This document shows positions 42,549 through 52,864 of a stretch of 64,000 nucleotides of DNA, piece after piece (the first letter of the stretch is position 1; every line of letters begins with the position of its first letter). The stretch covers positions 1 to 64,000 of the forward strand of contig NZ_JADPEL010000005.1 of the NCBI RefSeq assembly GCF_015667795.1, written 5' to 3'. The notes beneath the pieces are model-generated. The model saw only the letters and a list, made by a program, of their open reading frames with translations. It was not told the origin of the DNA and ran no database searches. Made by a program: the position numbers and the translations under genes. Source of the stretch: Clostridium sp. D53t1_180928_C8. Its GTDB lineage: Bacteria; Bacillota; Clostridia; Clostridiales; Clostridiaceae.

Positions 42549-45098
42549 TTATTTTTTAGATTTTATAAGAAGATAAACACTGTTTATTAAGAATATTATT
42601 CCTGAGAAAAATAATACTAATAGCCATTGTCCTAAATTTAAAGCAACTGTATTAAATACGCCCCTTAAAAATGGTATATATAATATTCCACATATCATAA
42701 TAATTGAAACTAATACTGCACCTAATAAATATATATTAGATAATACATTTATTTCAAATATAGAATGTCTTTCTGATCTACATTCAAAAACATGTAAAAG
42801 TTGAGACATAACTAATGTACATAATGCAATAGTCCTACAAGTTGCTAAGTCCATTCCATAATACCTACCAACCATAAATGATAATAATGTACAAATCCCT
42901 ATTAAACATCCTCTAACAATAATCTTTTCCCAAAGACCCCTTGCAAATATACCTTCATTTTTTTCTCTTGGAGTCTGTCTCATTATATCTTTATCTGCAG
43001 GATCTACACCTAATGCAATGGCAGGTAATCCATCTGTAGCTAAATTTACAAATAAAATTTGTATTGGTGTAAGTGGATTTGGTAAATAAAATAATGATGC
43101 TAAGAACATGGTTAACACTTCACCTAAATTACAAGATAGTAAGTATCTAATAAATTTTCTTATATTATCATATATAATTCTTCCCTCTTCCACGGCAGAT
43201 ACTATTGTAGCAAAATTATCATCCATTAAAACCATTGCTGCTGCTTCCTTAGTAACATCTGTTCCTGATATACCCATAGCAACTCCAATATCTGCCTCTT
43301 TTATTGCTGGGGCATCATTAACACCATCACCAGTCATTGCAACTATGTTGTTATTCTTTTTAAATGCCTTTACTATTCTTAACTTATGGTTTGGAGATAC
43401 TCTAGCAAAAACTCTTAACTTCCCTACTCTCTTTTCTAGTTCTTCATCAGACATCTTTTCTAACTCATCACCAGTAATAGCTTGATCATCTGTAGTACAA
43501 ATATTAATACTCTTTGCAATTGCCAAGGCAGTATTTTTATGGTCACCAGTTATCATTACAGGCTTAATTCCGGCCATTTTACATTTTAATACTGCATCTT
43601 TAACCTCTATTCTTGGAGGGTCCATACTTCCAGCAACACCTAAGAAAATTAAATTTTCTTCAACTGAATCATTTTTAACAACATGTTCTTCTTTATAAGC
43701 CGCTGCTATACATCTTAATGCTCTATTGGACATAGATTCTATATAGCTATATATTTGCTTTTTCTTTTGAGCAGTAAGTGGTTTTATCTTTCCATTTTCT
43801 AATACAGCATTACATCTCTCTAATACTCTTTCTGGGGCACCCTTCATATAACATGTTTCTTTACCATTTGCATTCATTATTACTGTCATCATCTTTCTAG
43901 TAGAATCAAATGGTATTTCAAATACTCTATTAGCTCTTGCAATAAATCCTTCTAATTCTTTTATTTCCTTAAAAAACACTTTAACTAAAGCTGTTTCTGT
44001 AGGATCTCCCATAACAGCTTTATCTACTTCTTTAATATCATAATTATAATTTGTATCATTACAATATATGAAGGCTTCTTTAAGTTTTTCGCAATCATAT
44101 ATCTTTTCTTTATCTAATTCATAAACTTTACCATTTGTTAAAATTTCTTTTACTGTCATTTTATTTTGAGTTAATGTTCCTGTTTTATCTGAACAAATTA
44201 CTGAAGTACATCCTAAAGTTTCAACAGCTGGTAATTTTCTAATTAACGCATTTCTCTTAAGCATTCTGCTTACTCCTAAAGCCAATGCTACAGTAACTAT
44301 AGCAGCTAATCCTTCTGGTATTGCTGCAACAGCTAATGATACCCCTAAAAGGAACATTTCAGTAATATCATTTCCTCTTAATATTCCAAGTACAGTTACA
44401 ATTATGCATACTACAATACAAACAATAACTAATATCTTTCCTAAAGAATCTAATCTTTCCCTTAAAGGTGACTTTTCCTCTTCTATGTTATCTAGAAGAT
44501 TTGCTATTTTACCCATTTCAGTTTGCATTCCTATAGAATCAATTAACAACAACCCTCTACCTTTTAAAACTATTGTCCCCATATAGCCTTCATTTTTTCC
44601 CTTGTTAGTATCCTTTGATATACCTACTGATTCACCTGTTAATAAAGATTCATCTACAACCATATTAGCAGCATCAATAAATGTTCCATCAGCTGGAATT
44701 CTATCTCCTGCCTCTAATATAACAACATCCCCAATTGTTAATTCTCTTGAATTTATAACTTTAATATTTCCATCTCTTATAGCTTTACAAGTTGGAGCCG
44801 CCATTTCCTGCAATGCTTCTAACGATTTTTCCGTTCTAAATTCTTGTACAAAACCTAATATTGCATTTACAATTACTATAATAAGTATTGTTACTGCATC
44901 TGCCTTGTCTCCAATAATTCCTGATATAATAGTTGCACCTATTAATACCCATACTAAAAAATCATTAAATTGAGATAAAAAAATTAAAACTGGTGACTTT
45001 TTCTTTTTATGTTTAAGTTCATTTAAACCATAAGTTTTAATTCTTTTTTCTGCTTCTCTTGTACTTAATCCTCTTGTAAATTCTTTTTCCTGTATCAC
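42549..45098 (-). CDS. Ca2+-type P-type ATPase (SERCA/PMR1-like)
   Basis: An 849-residue cation pump. An N-terminal cation-ATPase domain and TM pairs at about 40-80 precede the actuator TGES motif (LLTGESVG). VAAIPEGLAAIVTVALALG carries the ion-binding PEGL. The phosphorylation site is CSDKTGTLTQNKMT, and the hinge is TGDGVNDAPAIKEADIG. NLGEVLTMFLASL and NLATDGLPAIALGVDP match Ca2+-site TM5/TM6 residues. It should export Ca2+ (or Mn2+) from the cytoplasm. AAGGAGGAGG lies 5' of the ATG. Single gene. Confidence 0.93.
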   Translation of the reverse strand: MIQEKEFTRGLSTREAEKRIKTYGLNELKHKKKKSPVLIFLSQFNDFLVWVLIGATIISGIIGDKADAVTILIIVIVNAILGFVQEFRTEKSLEALQEMAAPTCKAIRDGNIKVINSRELTIGDVVILEAGDRIPADGTFIDAANMVVDESLLTGESVGISKDTNKGKNEGYMGTIVLKGRGLLLIDSIGMQTEMGKIANLLDNIEEEKSPLRERLDSLGKILVIVCIVVCIIVTVLGILRGNDITEMFLLGVSLAVAAIPEGLAAIVTVALALGVSRMLKRNALIRKLPAVETLGCTSVICSDKTGTLTQNKMTVKEILTNGKVYELDKEKIYDCEKLKEAFIYCNDTNYNYDIKEVDKAVMGDPTETALVKVFFKEIKELEGFIARANRVFEIPFDSTRKMMTVIMNANGKETCYMKGAPERVLERCNAVLENGKIKPLTAQKKKQIYSYIESMSNRALRCIAAAYKEEHVVKNDSVEENLIFLGVAGSMDPPRIEVKDAVLKCKMAGIKPVMITGDHKNTALAIAKSINICTTDDQAITGDELEKMSDEELEKRVGKLRVFARVSPNHKLRIVKAFKKNNNIVAMTGDGVNDAPAIKEADIGVAMGISGTDVTKEAAAMVLMDDNFATIVSAVEEGRIIYDNIRKFIRYLLSCNLGEVLTMFLASLFYLPNPLTPIQILFVNLATDGLPAIALGVDPADKDIMRQTPREKNEGIFARGLWEKIIVRGCLIGICTLLSFMVGRYYGMDLATCRTIALCTLVMSQLLHVFECRSERHSIFEINVLSNIYLLGAVLVSIIMICGILYIPFLRGVFNTVALNLGQWLLVLFFSGIIFLINSVYLLIKSKK

Positions 45099-45305
45099 CC
45101 TTTCTCCTCCTCCTTAAGAACTCTTGTATATATATATTAATGTTTATGTAATACTATGAATAATTAAATAAATTTATCCTTAATATACTTTACATTTTTA
45201 TTTACAAATCTCATTTACAAATATAGAATAGTAGTATGCAAAAATATGTATAAAGCTATTAATCCTATATAGCTTTATTTAAACAAACTAAGGAGGGCAT
45301 ATTGC

Positions 45306-46949
45306 ATGAAAGATATAATTTATGTAACTGGTCATAAAAATCCTGATTCAGACTCAATATGTGCAGCTTACGCATATGCTGAATTTAAAAATAAGATTGG
45401 TGATGTTGAGACAATTGCTTGTAGACTTGGTAATGTAAATCAAGAAACTCAATTTATACTAGATTATTTCAACGCAGAATCACCAAAATTCTTAAACACA
45501 GTAAAACTTAAGGTAGAAGACTTACAATTTGATAATATAAGTCCAGTATCTCCTGATATCTCATTAAAAACTGCTTGGTCAATCATGAGAGATAAAAATA
45601 TAAAAACTTTACCCGTAGCAGACGAAAGTGATCATTTATTAGGAGTATTAGCTGTAGCTAACTTAACTTCTTGCTATATGGACATCTGGGATAACAGAAT
45701 TTTAGCAAAGAGTAATACAACTTTAGATAACATAATTGATACATTATCAGCTAAAGTTTCTTATGTAAATGAAGATAGAAAGTGCTTCCCTGGTAAAATA
45801 GCTGTAACAGCTATGCAACCTGACACTATGTCTGAACACATAGAAGAAGGAGATATTGCTATTGTTGGAGACAGAGAAGAAGCTCAAGCTGAATTAATAA
45901 ATCTTAATGTTTCATTAATGATAGTTACTGGTGGATATGCTCCATCTGAAAAAATAATAAACTTGGCGAAAGAACATGGAGTAACTATTATAGTAACTCA
46001 ACATGATTCATTCACTGCTTCAAGACTTATTGTTCAAAGTATCCCAGTTGGATATGTAATGATTAAAGAAAATATAGTTTCTTTCACAACTGATGATTTA
46101 GTTGATGATATAAAAGGAATTATGAGTGAAACTAGATTTAGAAGCTATCCTGTTTTAGATCAAAACGGAAGAGTTGTTGGTACTGTTTCTAGATACCACC
46201 TAATTTCTAATCATAAAAAGAAAGTTATTCAAGTTGACCATAATGAAAGAGGTCAATCTGTTGATGGATTAGAAGATGCTGAAGTATTAGAAATCATCGA
46301 CCACCACAGAGTTGCTGATATACAAACTAATAATCCAATTTACTTCAGAAATGAACCAGTTGGAAGTACTTCAACAATAGTTGCTAAATGCTTCTTTGAA
46401 AATGGAATTAGACCATCAAGAAAAGCTGCTGGACTTCTTTGTGGGGCAATAATTTCTGATACATTATTATTCAGAAGCCCAACTTGCACTCCACAAGACC
46501 AATATATCTGCAAAAAGCTTTCTGAAATTGCTGGTATAAACATAGAAGAATTTGCAAAAGAAATGTTTAAAGCAGGAACTTCATTAAAAGGTAAAACTGT
46601 TGAACAAATCTTCAACACTGATTTCAAACCATTTACTATTGAAGGTACTAAAGTAGGTATCTCTCAAGTTAATACAATGGATATTGAAGGATTTATGCCT
46701 TTAAAAGAAGAAATGTTAAATTATATGGACCAAAAGGCTAAAGAAGCTGGTTTAGAAATGGTTCTATTACTATTAACTGATATCTTAAACGAAGGTTCTG
46801 AAATATTAGTTACAGGCGCTAAGCCTGAAATAGTTGAAAAAGCATTTAAGGTTACATTAAAGGATAAGGGTGCATTCCTTCCTGGAGTTCTTTCTAGAAA
46901 GAAACAAGTTGTACCTCCAATAACTAATACCATAACTTCTGGAAACTAA
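45306..46949 (+). CDS. ppaC: manganese-dependent inorganic pyrophosphatase with CBS and DRTGG domains
   Basis: A 547-residue family II pyrophosphatase. DHH-type metal site: GHKNPDSDSICAAYAYAEF at the N-terminus and EIIDHHRVADIQ (about 327-338). A regulatory insert of two CBS domains flanking a DRTGG domain occupies about 72-300. DHHA2 is at the C-terminus, with a SRKKQVVPPI motif. In this class adenine nucleotides, including diadenosine polyphosphates, are known to regulate activity through the CBS pair. Single gene, SD AAGGAGGG. Confidence 0.93.
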   Translation: MKDIIYVTGHKNPDSDSICAAYAYAEFKNKIGDVETIACRLGNVNQETQFILDYFNAESPKFLNTVKLKVEDLQFDNISPVSPDISLKTAWSIMRDKNIKTLPVADESDHLLGVLAVANLTSCYMDIWDNRILAKSNTTLDNIIDTLSAKVSYVNEDRKCFPGKIAVTAMQPDTMSEHIEEGDIAIVGDREEAQAELINLNVSLMIVTGGYAPSEKIINLAKEHGVTIIVTQHDSFTASRLIVQSIPVGYVMIKENIVSFTTDDLVDDIKGIMSETRFRSYPVLDQNGRVVGTVSRYHLISNHKKKVIQVDHNERGQSVDGLEDAEVLEIIDHHRVADIQTNNPIYFRNEPVGSTSTIVAKCFFENGIRPSRKAAGLLCGAIISDTLLFRSPTCTPQDQYICKKLSEIAGINIEEFAKEMFKAGTSLKGKTVEQIFNTDFKPFTIEGTKVGISQVNTMDIEGFMPLKEEMLNYMDQKAKEAGLEMVLLLLTDILNEGSEILVTGAKPEIVEKAFKVTLKDKGAFLPGVLSRKKQVVPPITNTITSGN

Positions 46950-46987
46950 ATTTTTTCATCAAATTAGTTAGTTAAGAGTTAAAAAAG

Positions 46988-47036
46988 AAAAGTGAAGAGT
47001 AAAGATTAAATATATACTTCTTACCTCTTCACTTTT
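46988..47036. repeat. palindromic intergenic element / terminator after ppaC
   Basis: AAAAGTGAAGAG and CTCTTCACTTTT are perfect 12-bp arms, preceded by GTTAGTTAAGAGTTAAAAA. It is similar in composition to the elements at 19483, 55676 and 59356. Confidence 0.6.
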
Positions 47037-47045
47037 AATTTTTAC

Positions 47046-47216
47046 TTATTCATTATTAATTACAACACCAAGTTTAGTTGAAATTATGGTGTTAAGTTTA
47101 TTTATCGAAAGTGTTAATGACATTATCTGTTTTTCTAATCTTATTAGTAAATATGCACTAATAGCTACTGGAAAACCAACATTAGCAATTAAATTAATCA
47201 ATTCACTTATCTCCAT
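47046..47216 (-). CDS. YvrJ family protein (56 aa)
   Basis: ATG at 47216 preceded by AGGAGGTAAGATT. The product MEISELINLIANVGFPVAIS... followed by AYLLIRLEKQIMSL and a SINKLNTII coiled end is the YvrJ pattern: one TM helix (about 8-25) and a short cytoplasmic coiled coil. The family is small and of unknown function, sometimes near phage or signalling genes. It lies between the ppaC terminator and the sugar-binding protein cluster. Confidence 0.8.
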   Translation of the reverse strand: MEISELINLIANVGFPVAISAYLLIRLEKQIMSLTLSINKLNTIISTKLGVVINNE

Positions 47217-47294
47217 AATCTTACCTCCTAAAATAATAATTACACTTAATATATATCCAGTAACTAATAATTTTTATATTATATTTTTTTATTT

Positions 47295-48356
47295 TTACCA
47301 CTGAATATCTTCTTTAATATAACTATCTATATTTTCAGTAGTTATTTTCTTATAAGATGTTTTAAATTGATGGGTCTTATTTAGATCTTTTATTAATTTA
47401 GAATTATAATTATATTTTAAATCATATGAAATGTCTATCATCATTTCAGCTTGACTTATATAATCATTAAAGACCGTTCCCTTTAAAGAACCATCCCTTA
47501 TAGATTTTAACGCCTCTGGTATCCCATCAATTCCAACTATAATAGGTCTATCCTCTTTCTCTATATCTAAATTTTCAAATGCTGATATAGCTCCTAACGC
47601 CATATCATCATTATTGCTAAAAACGACCTCTATTTTATCACCAAATTCATTAATCCATTGTGTTGTCTTTTCATACGCTTGTGAGCTTTGCCAATTTGCA
47701 CTATCACTTGCTAATTTTTCAACCTCAATGCCTAATCCTGTTATCTTTTTAATAGTAGATTCAGTTCTAATAAGCGAATCTTGATGCTCTGGCTCTCCCT
47801 CAAGCATAACATATTGAATTTTACCATCTCTATTTTTATCAATACTAAAGTTATCTTTATTATATTGTTCTAATACTATTTTCCCCTGAATAGAACCTGA
47901 CATTTCAGCATTAGCACCAACATAATAAACCTTATCCCATAAGTTAATATCTTCTTCTACTGGCTCCCTATTAAAAAATATAACAGGTATATCATATTTC
48001 TTAGCTTTATTAATTATTACAGAAGCCGCTGTTCTATCAACGATATTAACACATATAATATCGTAATCTTCACTTAAAAACTTATCTACTTGATTATTTT
48101 GCAATGTTGAATTTCCCTTTGCATCAGCTATATTTACAGTAATTTTAGTGTTGGTCTCATTTTCTTTTTTTATTACGTATTCTTCAATTACGTTTGTCAT
48201 ACAAGAAATAAATTTATCCTCTTGCTTGTACACAGTTATTCCTATTTTTAATTCATTATTTTTTTGACTTTTAACACCAATATTTTCACTACATCCTATA
48301 AAAGCACATCCAATACACACAATAATTATAATTATCCCATTAAATCTCTTAATCAC
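47295..48356 (-). CDS. MglB-like extracytoplasmic galactose/glucose-binding lipoprotein (paralogue)
   Basis: A 353-residue Peripla_BP_4 protein with a lipoprotein-type N-terminus (Cys in IVCIGCAFIGCSEN). It shares long stretches with the MglB at 55761-56861: DRTAA, NREPVEEDINLWDKVYYVGA, the Ca2+-loop DKNRDGKIQY, LEGEPEHQDSLIRTE and SNNDDMALGAI. It is the last gene of the sensor/regulator group and not adjacent to the transporter. It may present sugar to the sensor kinase; alternatively it is an alternate receptor for MglAC. Confidence 0.85.
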   Translation of the reverse strand: MIKRFNGIIIIIVCIGCAFIGCSENIGVKSQKNNELKIGITVYKQEDKFISCMTNVIEEYVIKKENETNTKITVNIADAKGNSTLQNNQVDKFLSEDYDIICVNIVDRTAASVIINKAKKYDIPVIFFNREPVEEDINLWDKVYYVGANAEMSGSIQGKIVLEQYNKDNFSIDKNRDGKIQYVMLEGEPEHQDSLIRTESTIKKITGLGIEVEKLASDSANWQSSQAYEKTTQWINEFGDKIEVVFSNNDDMALGAISAFENLDIEKEDRPIIVGIDGIPEALKSIRDGSLKGTVFNDYISQAEMMIDISYDLKYNYNSKLIKDLNKTHQFKTSYKKITTENIDSYIKEDIQW

Positions 48357-48376
48357 AATAAATTTTATTCCTCCTC

Positions 48377-49345
48377 TTATCTAACAAATTGAAATAAAAT
48401 TCTTTCATTTTTAGGCGAGTACATATCATCACTTTCTATTACCGTGGATTTTATTAATTTTAACTTTTCAACTTTTTCTCCAGAATTAAGTTCAATTGCA
48501 TTTTTTACAGCTATATAACCAATATTAAATTCATTTTGAACTGCTGTTGCGTTTATTATTCTTTCTTCCAATAATGAAATTATTTTATTTGTATTTCCTA
48601 CACCCAGAATTAATGTATTATTATTTTGATTTTCACTTATAATTTTCTTTTTCAGTTCTGCTATTTTCTCTGTAATATTTCTATCTATACATATTATTGC
48701 CCCTAAATTACTTGACTCTATCATGCTATTTAACACCCTATAATCTGTATAATTATCAATACTAGATATAAAATAATTATTATTATTTTCATCTAACAAA
48801 TCTAAGATACCCTTATATCTTTCATAATAGCTTGTACTTTCATCATCACTTGTAATAATCATTATATTTTTACTCTTACTTATATTATTTAATGCCTCTT
48901 CTGCTAGCTTTCTTCCTAAATTATATTCATCACACATTACTTTATTTACATAACTTTTTGTATCTATTGAAGATTGCATCAATACAACTGGAACCTTCTT
49001 CCTTGCATACTCAATTGTACTTATTACCTCTTCAGTTTCTATTGGCTTTATTAATAAAGCATCTACTTCATTATCACATTCTCTCTTAATAAGATCTATT
49101 TGCTCTTCTTCGTTGTTATCCTTAGATAAAAATAAAAATCTTATATCAGCATTCATTTCTAAGGCTGCTTGTTCTGCCCCCTCTTTTAATATCATAAAAC
49201 TTTCATCACTTTTACCTGAAGCTATAACTGAAATTTGATAAGTCTTATTTTTATCCCTAAATAATAAATCACAAAAAAGTAATATAAATGATAGAATAAG
49301 TAATATAATTAACACAATCAAATTTATTTTTTTACTTTTTTTCAT
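48377..49345 (-). CDS. membrane-anchored sugar-binding protein (Peripla_BP_4, RbsB-like)
   Basis: About 322 residues. Start at ATG 49345 (GGAG 9 nt upstream) so that the protein opens MKKSKKINLIVLII, an uncleaved-looking TM/signal (about 7-25). An earlier frame opening overlaps the kinase gene by 47 bp. The rest is a two-lobe periplasmic-binding fold (VIASGKSDESFMILKEGAEQAA, IKPIETEEVISTIEYA, ICIDRNITEKIAEL). It lies directly after the kinase gene and overlaps its end by 14 bp, suggesting an accessory sensor. Confidence 0.8.
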   Translation of the reverse strand: MKKSKKINLIVLIILLILSFILLFCDLLFRDKNKTYQISVIASGKSDESFMILKEGAEQAALEMNADIRFLFLSKDNNEEEQIDLIKRECDNEVDALLIKPIETEEVISTIEYARKKVPVVLMQSSIDTKSYVNKVMCDEYNLGRKLAEEALNNISKSKNIMIITSDDESTSYYERYKGILDLLDENNNNYFISSIDNYTDYRVLNSMIESSNLGAIICIDRNITEKIAELKKKIISENQNNNTLILGVGNTNKIISLLEERIINATAVQNEFNIGYIAVKNAIELNSGEKVEKLKLIKSTVIESDDMYSPKNERILFQFVR

Positions 49346-51152
49346 ATTTACTATCTCCATTATTAAAATAATCCTCAACTAATATACACGGCATATGAAT
49401 CCTAACAGTTGTGCCTTCATCTAATTCGCTAAATATACTTAGTCCATACTTACTTCCAAAACAAATTTTTATTCTTTCATTAACATTTTTTAACCCTATT
49501 CCAGATCCTTTACTATTTAACTTAACATTTCCACTCAAAATTGCTTCAGCATTTTCCTGGGTCATTCCAAATCCATTATCAATTACATCTATAAATAAAT
49601 CACATTCATTTATATATGCTTTAATTACAATCTCACCCTCCCCATCCATAAATTCCATACCGTGTTTTATAGCATTTTCAACCAAAGGCTGTATTACTAA
49701 TTTTAAGCTACAAAGATTTAATGTATTGTCATCATATTCTATAAAATACTCAAACTTATTTTTATAACGTATACTCTGAATTGTTAAATAATTTCGCACA
49801 TGTTCGATTTCATCTTTCAATGAAATTATATTTTTTCCTTTACTCAAACTTATCCTAAATAATTTTGCTAAAGCAGTTACCATTTTTATTGCTCCATCAT
49901 AATTTTCATTTTCTATCATCCATATTATCGAATCTAAAGTATTATATAAAAAATGAGGATTTATTTGAGCCTGAAGTGCATTAAGTTCACTTTTTCTTTT
50001 CGCCTCTTGTTCTTTAACTATATTATCCATAAGTAAATGCATTTGATTTACCATTGACCTTATTGCTTTTGCTAAATGCCTAACTTCATAAGAACCATCT
50101 ACTAATATTTCTATATCACTCTCACCATTTTCAAGCTTCTTAACACTTTTTTCAAGCTCTGTTATTGGATTTGTTATCCTAGTTGATACAAAAACATTAG
50201 AAAATGTAATTATTGTAATAAATAATAACATAATAAATATAGAAAATATCCCCATTTCACCATAATTATACATTATATCATTCATTGGAGTTACACATAC
50301 TATCTTCCACCCCGTATAGCCAACTGTCTTAACAGTAATTAATCTACTATTTCCTTGAAACTTCTCTTTATGATTTCCATCCTCATAATCAGAAGCTATA
50401 ATATTATTCTCATCAATTAGATTTGCATAAATTAATTGTTGCCTTGGATGATATATTATCTCGCCCTCTCCATCTATAAGATAAATATAAGAAGAATTAT
50501 CCATAGAAACATTTTTAAAAAGTTGTTCTATTCCTGTAAAATTCATATCAACCAACAATACTCCAGAGCTTATCTTACCATTATTAGTTATATCAACAGC
50601 CCTACTTAATGATACTACCCACCTATACTTATAATCTGGATCTATAAATAAATTTTGAACATGAGGAGTAGAAAAATGTAGATTTTCACTTTTTCCTTTT
50701 GCTTTTATAAACCAATCACTTTGTCTAGGATCAACATAATTCTTTACTTGTGTTAATGGTTGTGCAGCTATAACTTGTCCATATTCTGAGAATACCCCTA
50801 TACTTACTAGTGAATCTTTATTAGCCTCATATAATAAATTTAACTCTTCACTTATATCATCGTTAGAAAAGTTTGTCTTTTTTATTACTTGATAATATAC
50901 GGCATTAGATATTTTCATCATATTACGCAAATAATTATCTAAATTTTGATTTACCTGATCTATAAAAAGAACATTATTTTTTGAAATAATCTTCTCCGTG
51001 GACTCTACATATCTTAAATATAATATTGCACCTAAGGTTAGTATTCCAATAGCTGCTATAGCTGTAAATGATGTAGCTATTACCTTTTTTATGCTATTTA
51101 ATTTATACCATTTTTTTATTTTATTTATCCTTATTTTAAATTTATTGAACAT
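49332..51152 (-). CDS. YesM-like sensor histidine kinase
   Basis: A 606-residue kinase: TM1 at about 25-45, a large extracytoplasmic Cache-like sensor domain (about 46-300), TM2 at about 305-325, HAMP (about 326-380), then the His_kinase domain with INPHFLYNTLDSIIWM and an HATPase (VENAIKHGMEF, GIGLKNVNERI). It should phosphorylate the AraC-type regulator encoded 5 bp upstream. It follows the regulator in the same transcript. Confidence 0.92.
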   Translation of the reverse strand: MFNKFKIRINKIKKWYKLNSIKKVIATSFTAIAAIGILTLGAILYLRYVESTEKIISKNNVLFIDQVNQNLDNYLRNMMKISNAVYYQVIKKTNFSNDDISEELNLLYEANKDSLVSIGVFSEYGQVIAAQPLTQVKNYVDPRQSDWFIKAKGKSENLHFSTPHVQNLFIDPDYKYRWVVSLSRAVDITNNGKISSGVLLVDMNFTGIEQLFKNVSMDNSSYIYLIDGEGEIIYHPRQQLIYANLIDENNIIASDYEDGNHKEKFQGNSRLITVKTVGYTGWKIVCVTPMNDIMYNYGEMGIFSIFIMLLFITIITFSNVFVSTRITNPITELEKSVKKLENGESDIEILVDGSYEVRHLAKAIRSMVNQMHLLMDNIVKEQEAKRKSELNALQAQINPHFLYNTLDSIIWMIENENYDGAIKMVTALAKLFRISLSKGKNIISLKDEIEHVRNYLTIQSIRYKNKFEYFIEYDDNTLNLCSLKLVIQPLVENAIKHGMEFMDGEGEIVIKAYINECDLFIDVIDNGFGMTQENAEAILSGNVKLNSKGSGIGLKNVNERIKICFGSKYGLSIFSELDEGTTVRIHMPCILVEDYFNNGDSKYEKK

Positions 51153-51157
51153 AATAG

Positions 51158-52756
51158 TTATCTCTTTCTATATCTTGTAGGAGAAATTCCAAACTTTTTC
51201 TTAAAAACATAACTAAAATAATTTGGTTCTAAGTATCCAACACTTTGCCCTATAATACTTGTCTTACCATCTGTTGTGTTTAAAAGCCTTATCGCTTCCT
51301 CCATTCTTATATCAGTTAAATAATTAATAAAACTTACTCCTGTCTCCTTCTTGAATATTGTAGAAAAATAAGCAGGGCTTAAATGTAAAACTAAACACAT
51401 TTTATCTACAGAAAGTTCATAATCATTATAGTTTTCCTTTATATATTTTTTAGCTTTATCTACAAGTATTTTAGATGAGTTAATTCTCTCATTCTTAATA
51501 GCTTCATTTGCTTTATTGGCTGCGTCTTTAAACCATTCTTTTATTTCTAGAATTGAATTTAAATTATTCAAGTATAAATAATTATTAAAATCTTCACCTA
51601 TTATTTCTGATATATTTAAATTGTACGATTTTATTGTTTTAATTAATGATGTTAAAACTTCTATTCCATATACCCTAAATTCATTTATAGGTAATAATCC
51701 CATACTTTCTATATTAAATATTTGCTTTAAAATATTATCTATATCAGTAGCAGTTCCCACTTTTATTGCATCAACAAATTTTCTTTCTAAATTCTCATTA
51801 AAATCAAGACTCTTAGACATATCTGGTTCTACATCTTCTATATATATTACTTTTTCTCTCCCTAAAATAACCTTGTACTCTAAAGCATTTTTAGCTTCTT
51901 TATATGATAAATTAATATTTCTAAAATTCTTATAAACCTTACCTAATCCAATTACCATACTTCCCTTTATAATTTTTTTAAAACTTCTACAAACTTCATT
52001 AAGTCCATTAATAAAACAATTCAATTCTTCTTTTTCTTTTAAATTTCCAATTACTATTACATTATCTAAATACAAAAAACTAGTAAATTCACAGATATTT
52101 TTCATTATATCTTGCAATATTTTTTGAGCTGATATAGGAAGTAATTTATCATTTTCTTTAAATATTACATTATCATTATTAATATCTAGGTTAATAATTC
52201 CTACAGTAAAATTTTCAAATATAAAATTAATTCTTAACCCATCTAGTTTTTCTTTTAAGTTTACATTATATATTTTTCCTTCAATTGCTGCCGTTAAAAA
52301 CTGTTCCCTCATTACAGGTATACTTTCAGCATAGTATTTTTGTAACACTTCAACATTTCTTTTTTCATCATATTCTTCATCTAACTTACATTTTAATTTT
52401 TTTAGTATTTCTATTAGATTTTCAGAGTTAATTGGTTTTAAAACATACTCAGAAACATTTATACTTATAGCTTTCTGCGCATATTCAAAATCATCACACC
52501 CAGAAAAAATTATTATTTTTGTAGCTGGCATAATCTCTTGTATTTTTGCACTTAATTCTAATCCATCCATAAAAGGCATTCTAATATCTGTCATTACTAT
52601 ATCCGGCTTTAAATTAGTAGCTTTCTCCCATGCTTCTACCCCGTTAGCTGCATCTCCTATAACCTTAAATCCATAGCTTTCCCAATTTATTTTTTTAATA
52701 ACACCAAGTCTAATTTCTTCCTCATCATCAACAATAAGAATTTTATATAATTCCAT
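51158..52756 (-). CDS. YesN-like response regulator with AraC-type DNA-binding domain
   Basis: A 532-residue regulator. Receiver domain 1-120 (VDDEEEIRLG; phospho-Asp in PDIVMTDIRMPFMDG; Lys in VLKPIN), a long linker domain (about 130-410), and a C-terminal AraC HTH pair (about 430-530: LSVDKMCLVLHLSPAYFSTIFKK and VGYLEPNYFSYVFKKKFGISP). The likely target is the mglB promoter with its three 9-bp repeats. Its own promoter lies at 52800-52828 inside a palindrome. Confidence 0.92.
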   Translation of the reverse strand: MELYKILIVDDEEEIRLGVIKKINWESYGFKVIGDAANGVEAWEKATNLKPDIVMTDIRMPFMDGLELSAKIQEIMPATKIIIFSGCDDFEYAQKAISINVSEYVLKPINSENLIEILKKLKCKLDEEYDEKRNVEVLQKYYAESIPVMREQFLTAAIEGKIYNVNLKEKLDGLRINFIFENFTVGIINLDINNDNVIFKENDKLLPISAQKILQDIMKNICEFTSFLYLDNVIVIGNLKEKEELNCFINGLNEVCRSFKKIIKGSMVIGLGKVYKNFRNINLSYKEAKNALEYKVILGREKVIYIEDVEPDMSKSLDFNENLERKFVDAIKVGTATDIDNILKQIFNIESMGLLPINEFRVYGIEVLTSLIKTIKSYNLNISEIIGEDFNNYLYLNNLNSILEIKEWFKDAANKANEAIKNERINSSKILVDKAKKYIKENYNDYELSVDKMCLVLHLSPAYFSTIFKKETGVSFINYLTDIRMEEAIRLLNTTDGKTSIIGQSVGYLEPNYFSYVFKKKFGISPTRYRKR

Positions 52757-52799
52757 TTATTAAATCACCCTCTACTTCTTCTAGTGTAATCCTTTACTA

Positions 52800-52846
52800 A
52801 TTATATCACTTTATTTATATTTTGTAAAAATAAGTAAAGTGATATA
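52800..52846 (-). promoter_or_regulatory. promoter of the regulator-kinase genes overlapped by a palindrome
   Basis: On the minus strand TTTACA (52823-52828), a 17-bp spacer and TATAAT (52800-52805). A perfect 12-bp inverted repeat, TATATCACTTTA...TAAAGTGATATA (52802-52846), covers the whole promoter and could be an operator or a leader hairpin. Confidence 0.6.
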
Positions 52847-52864
52847 TTATTTAAATTATAACAA

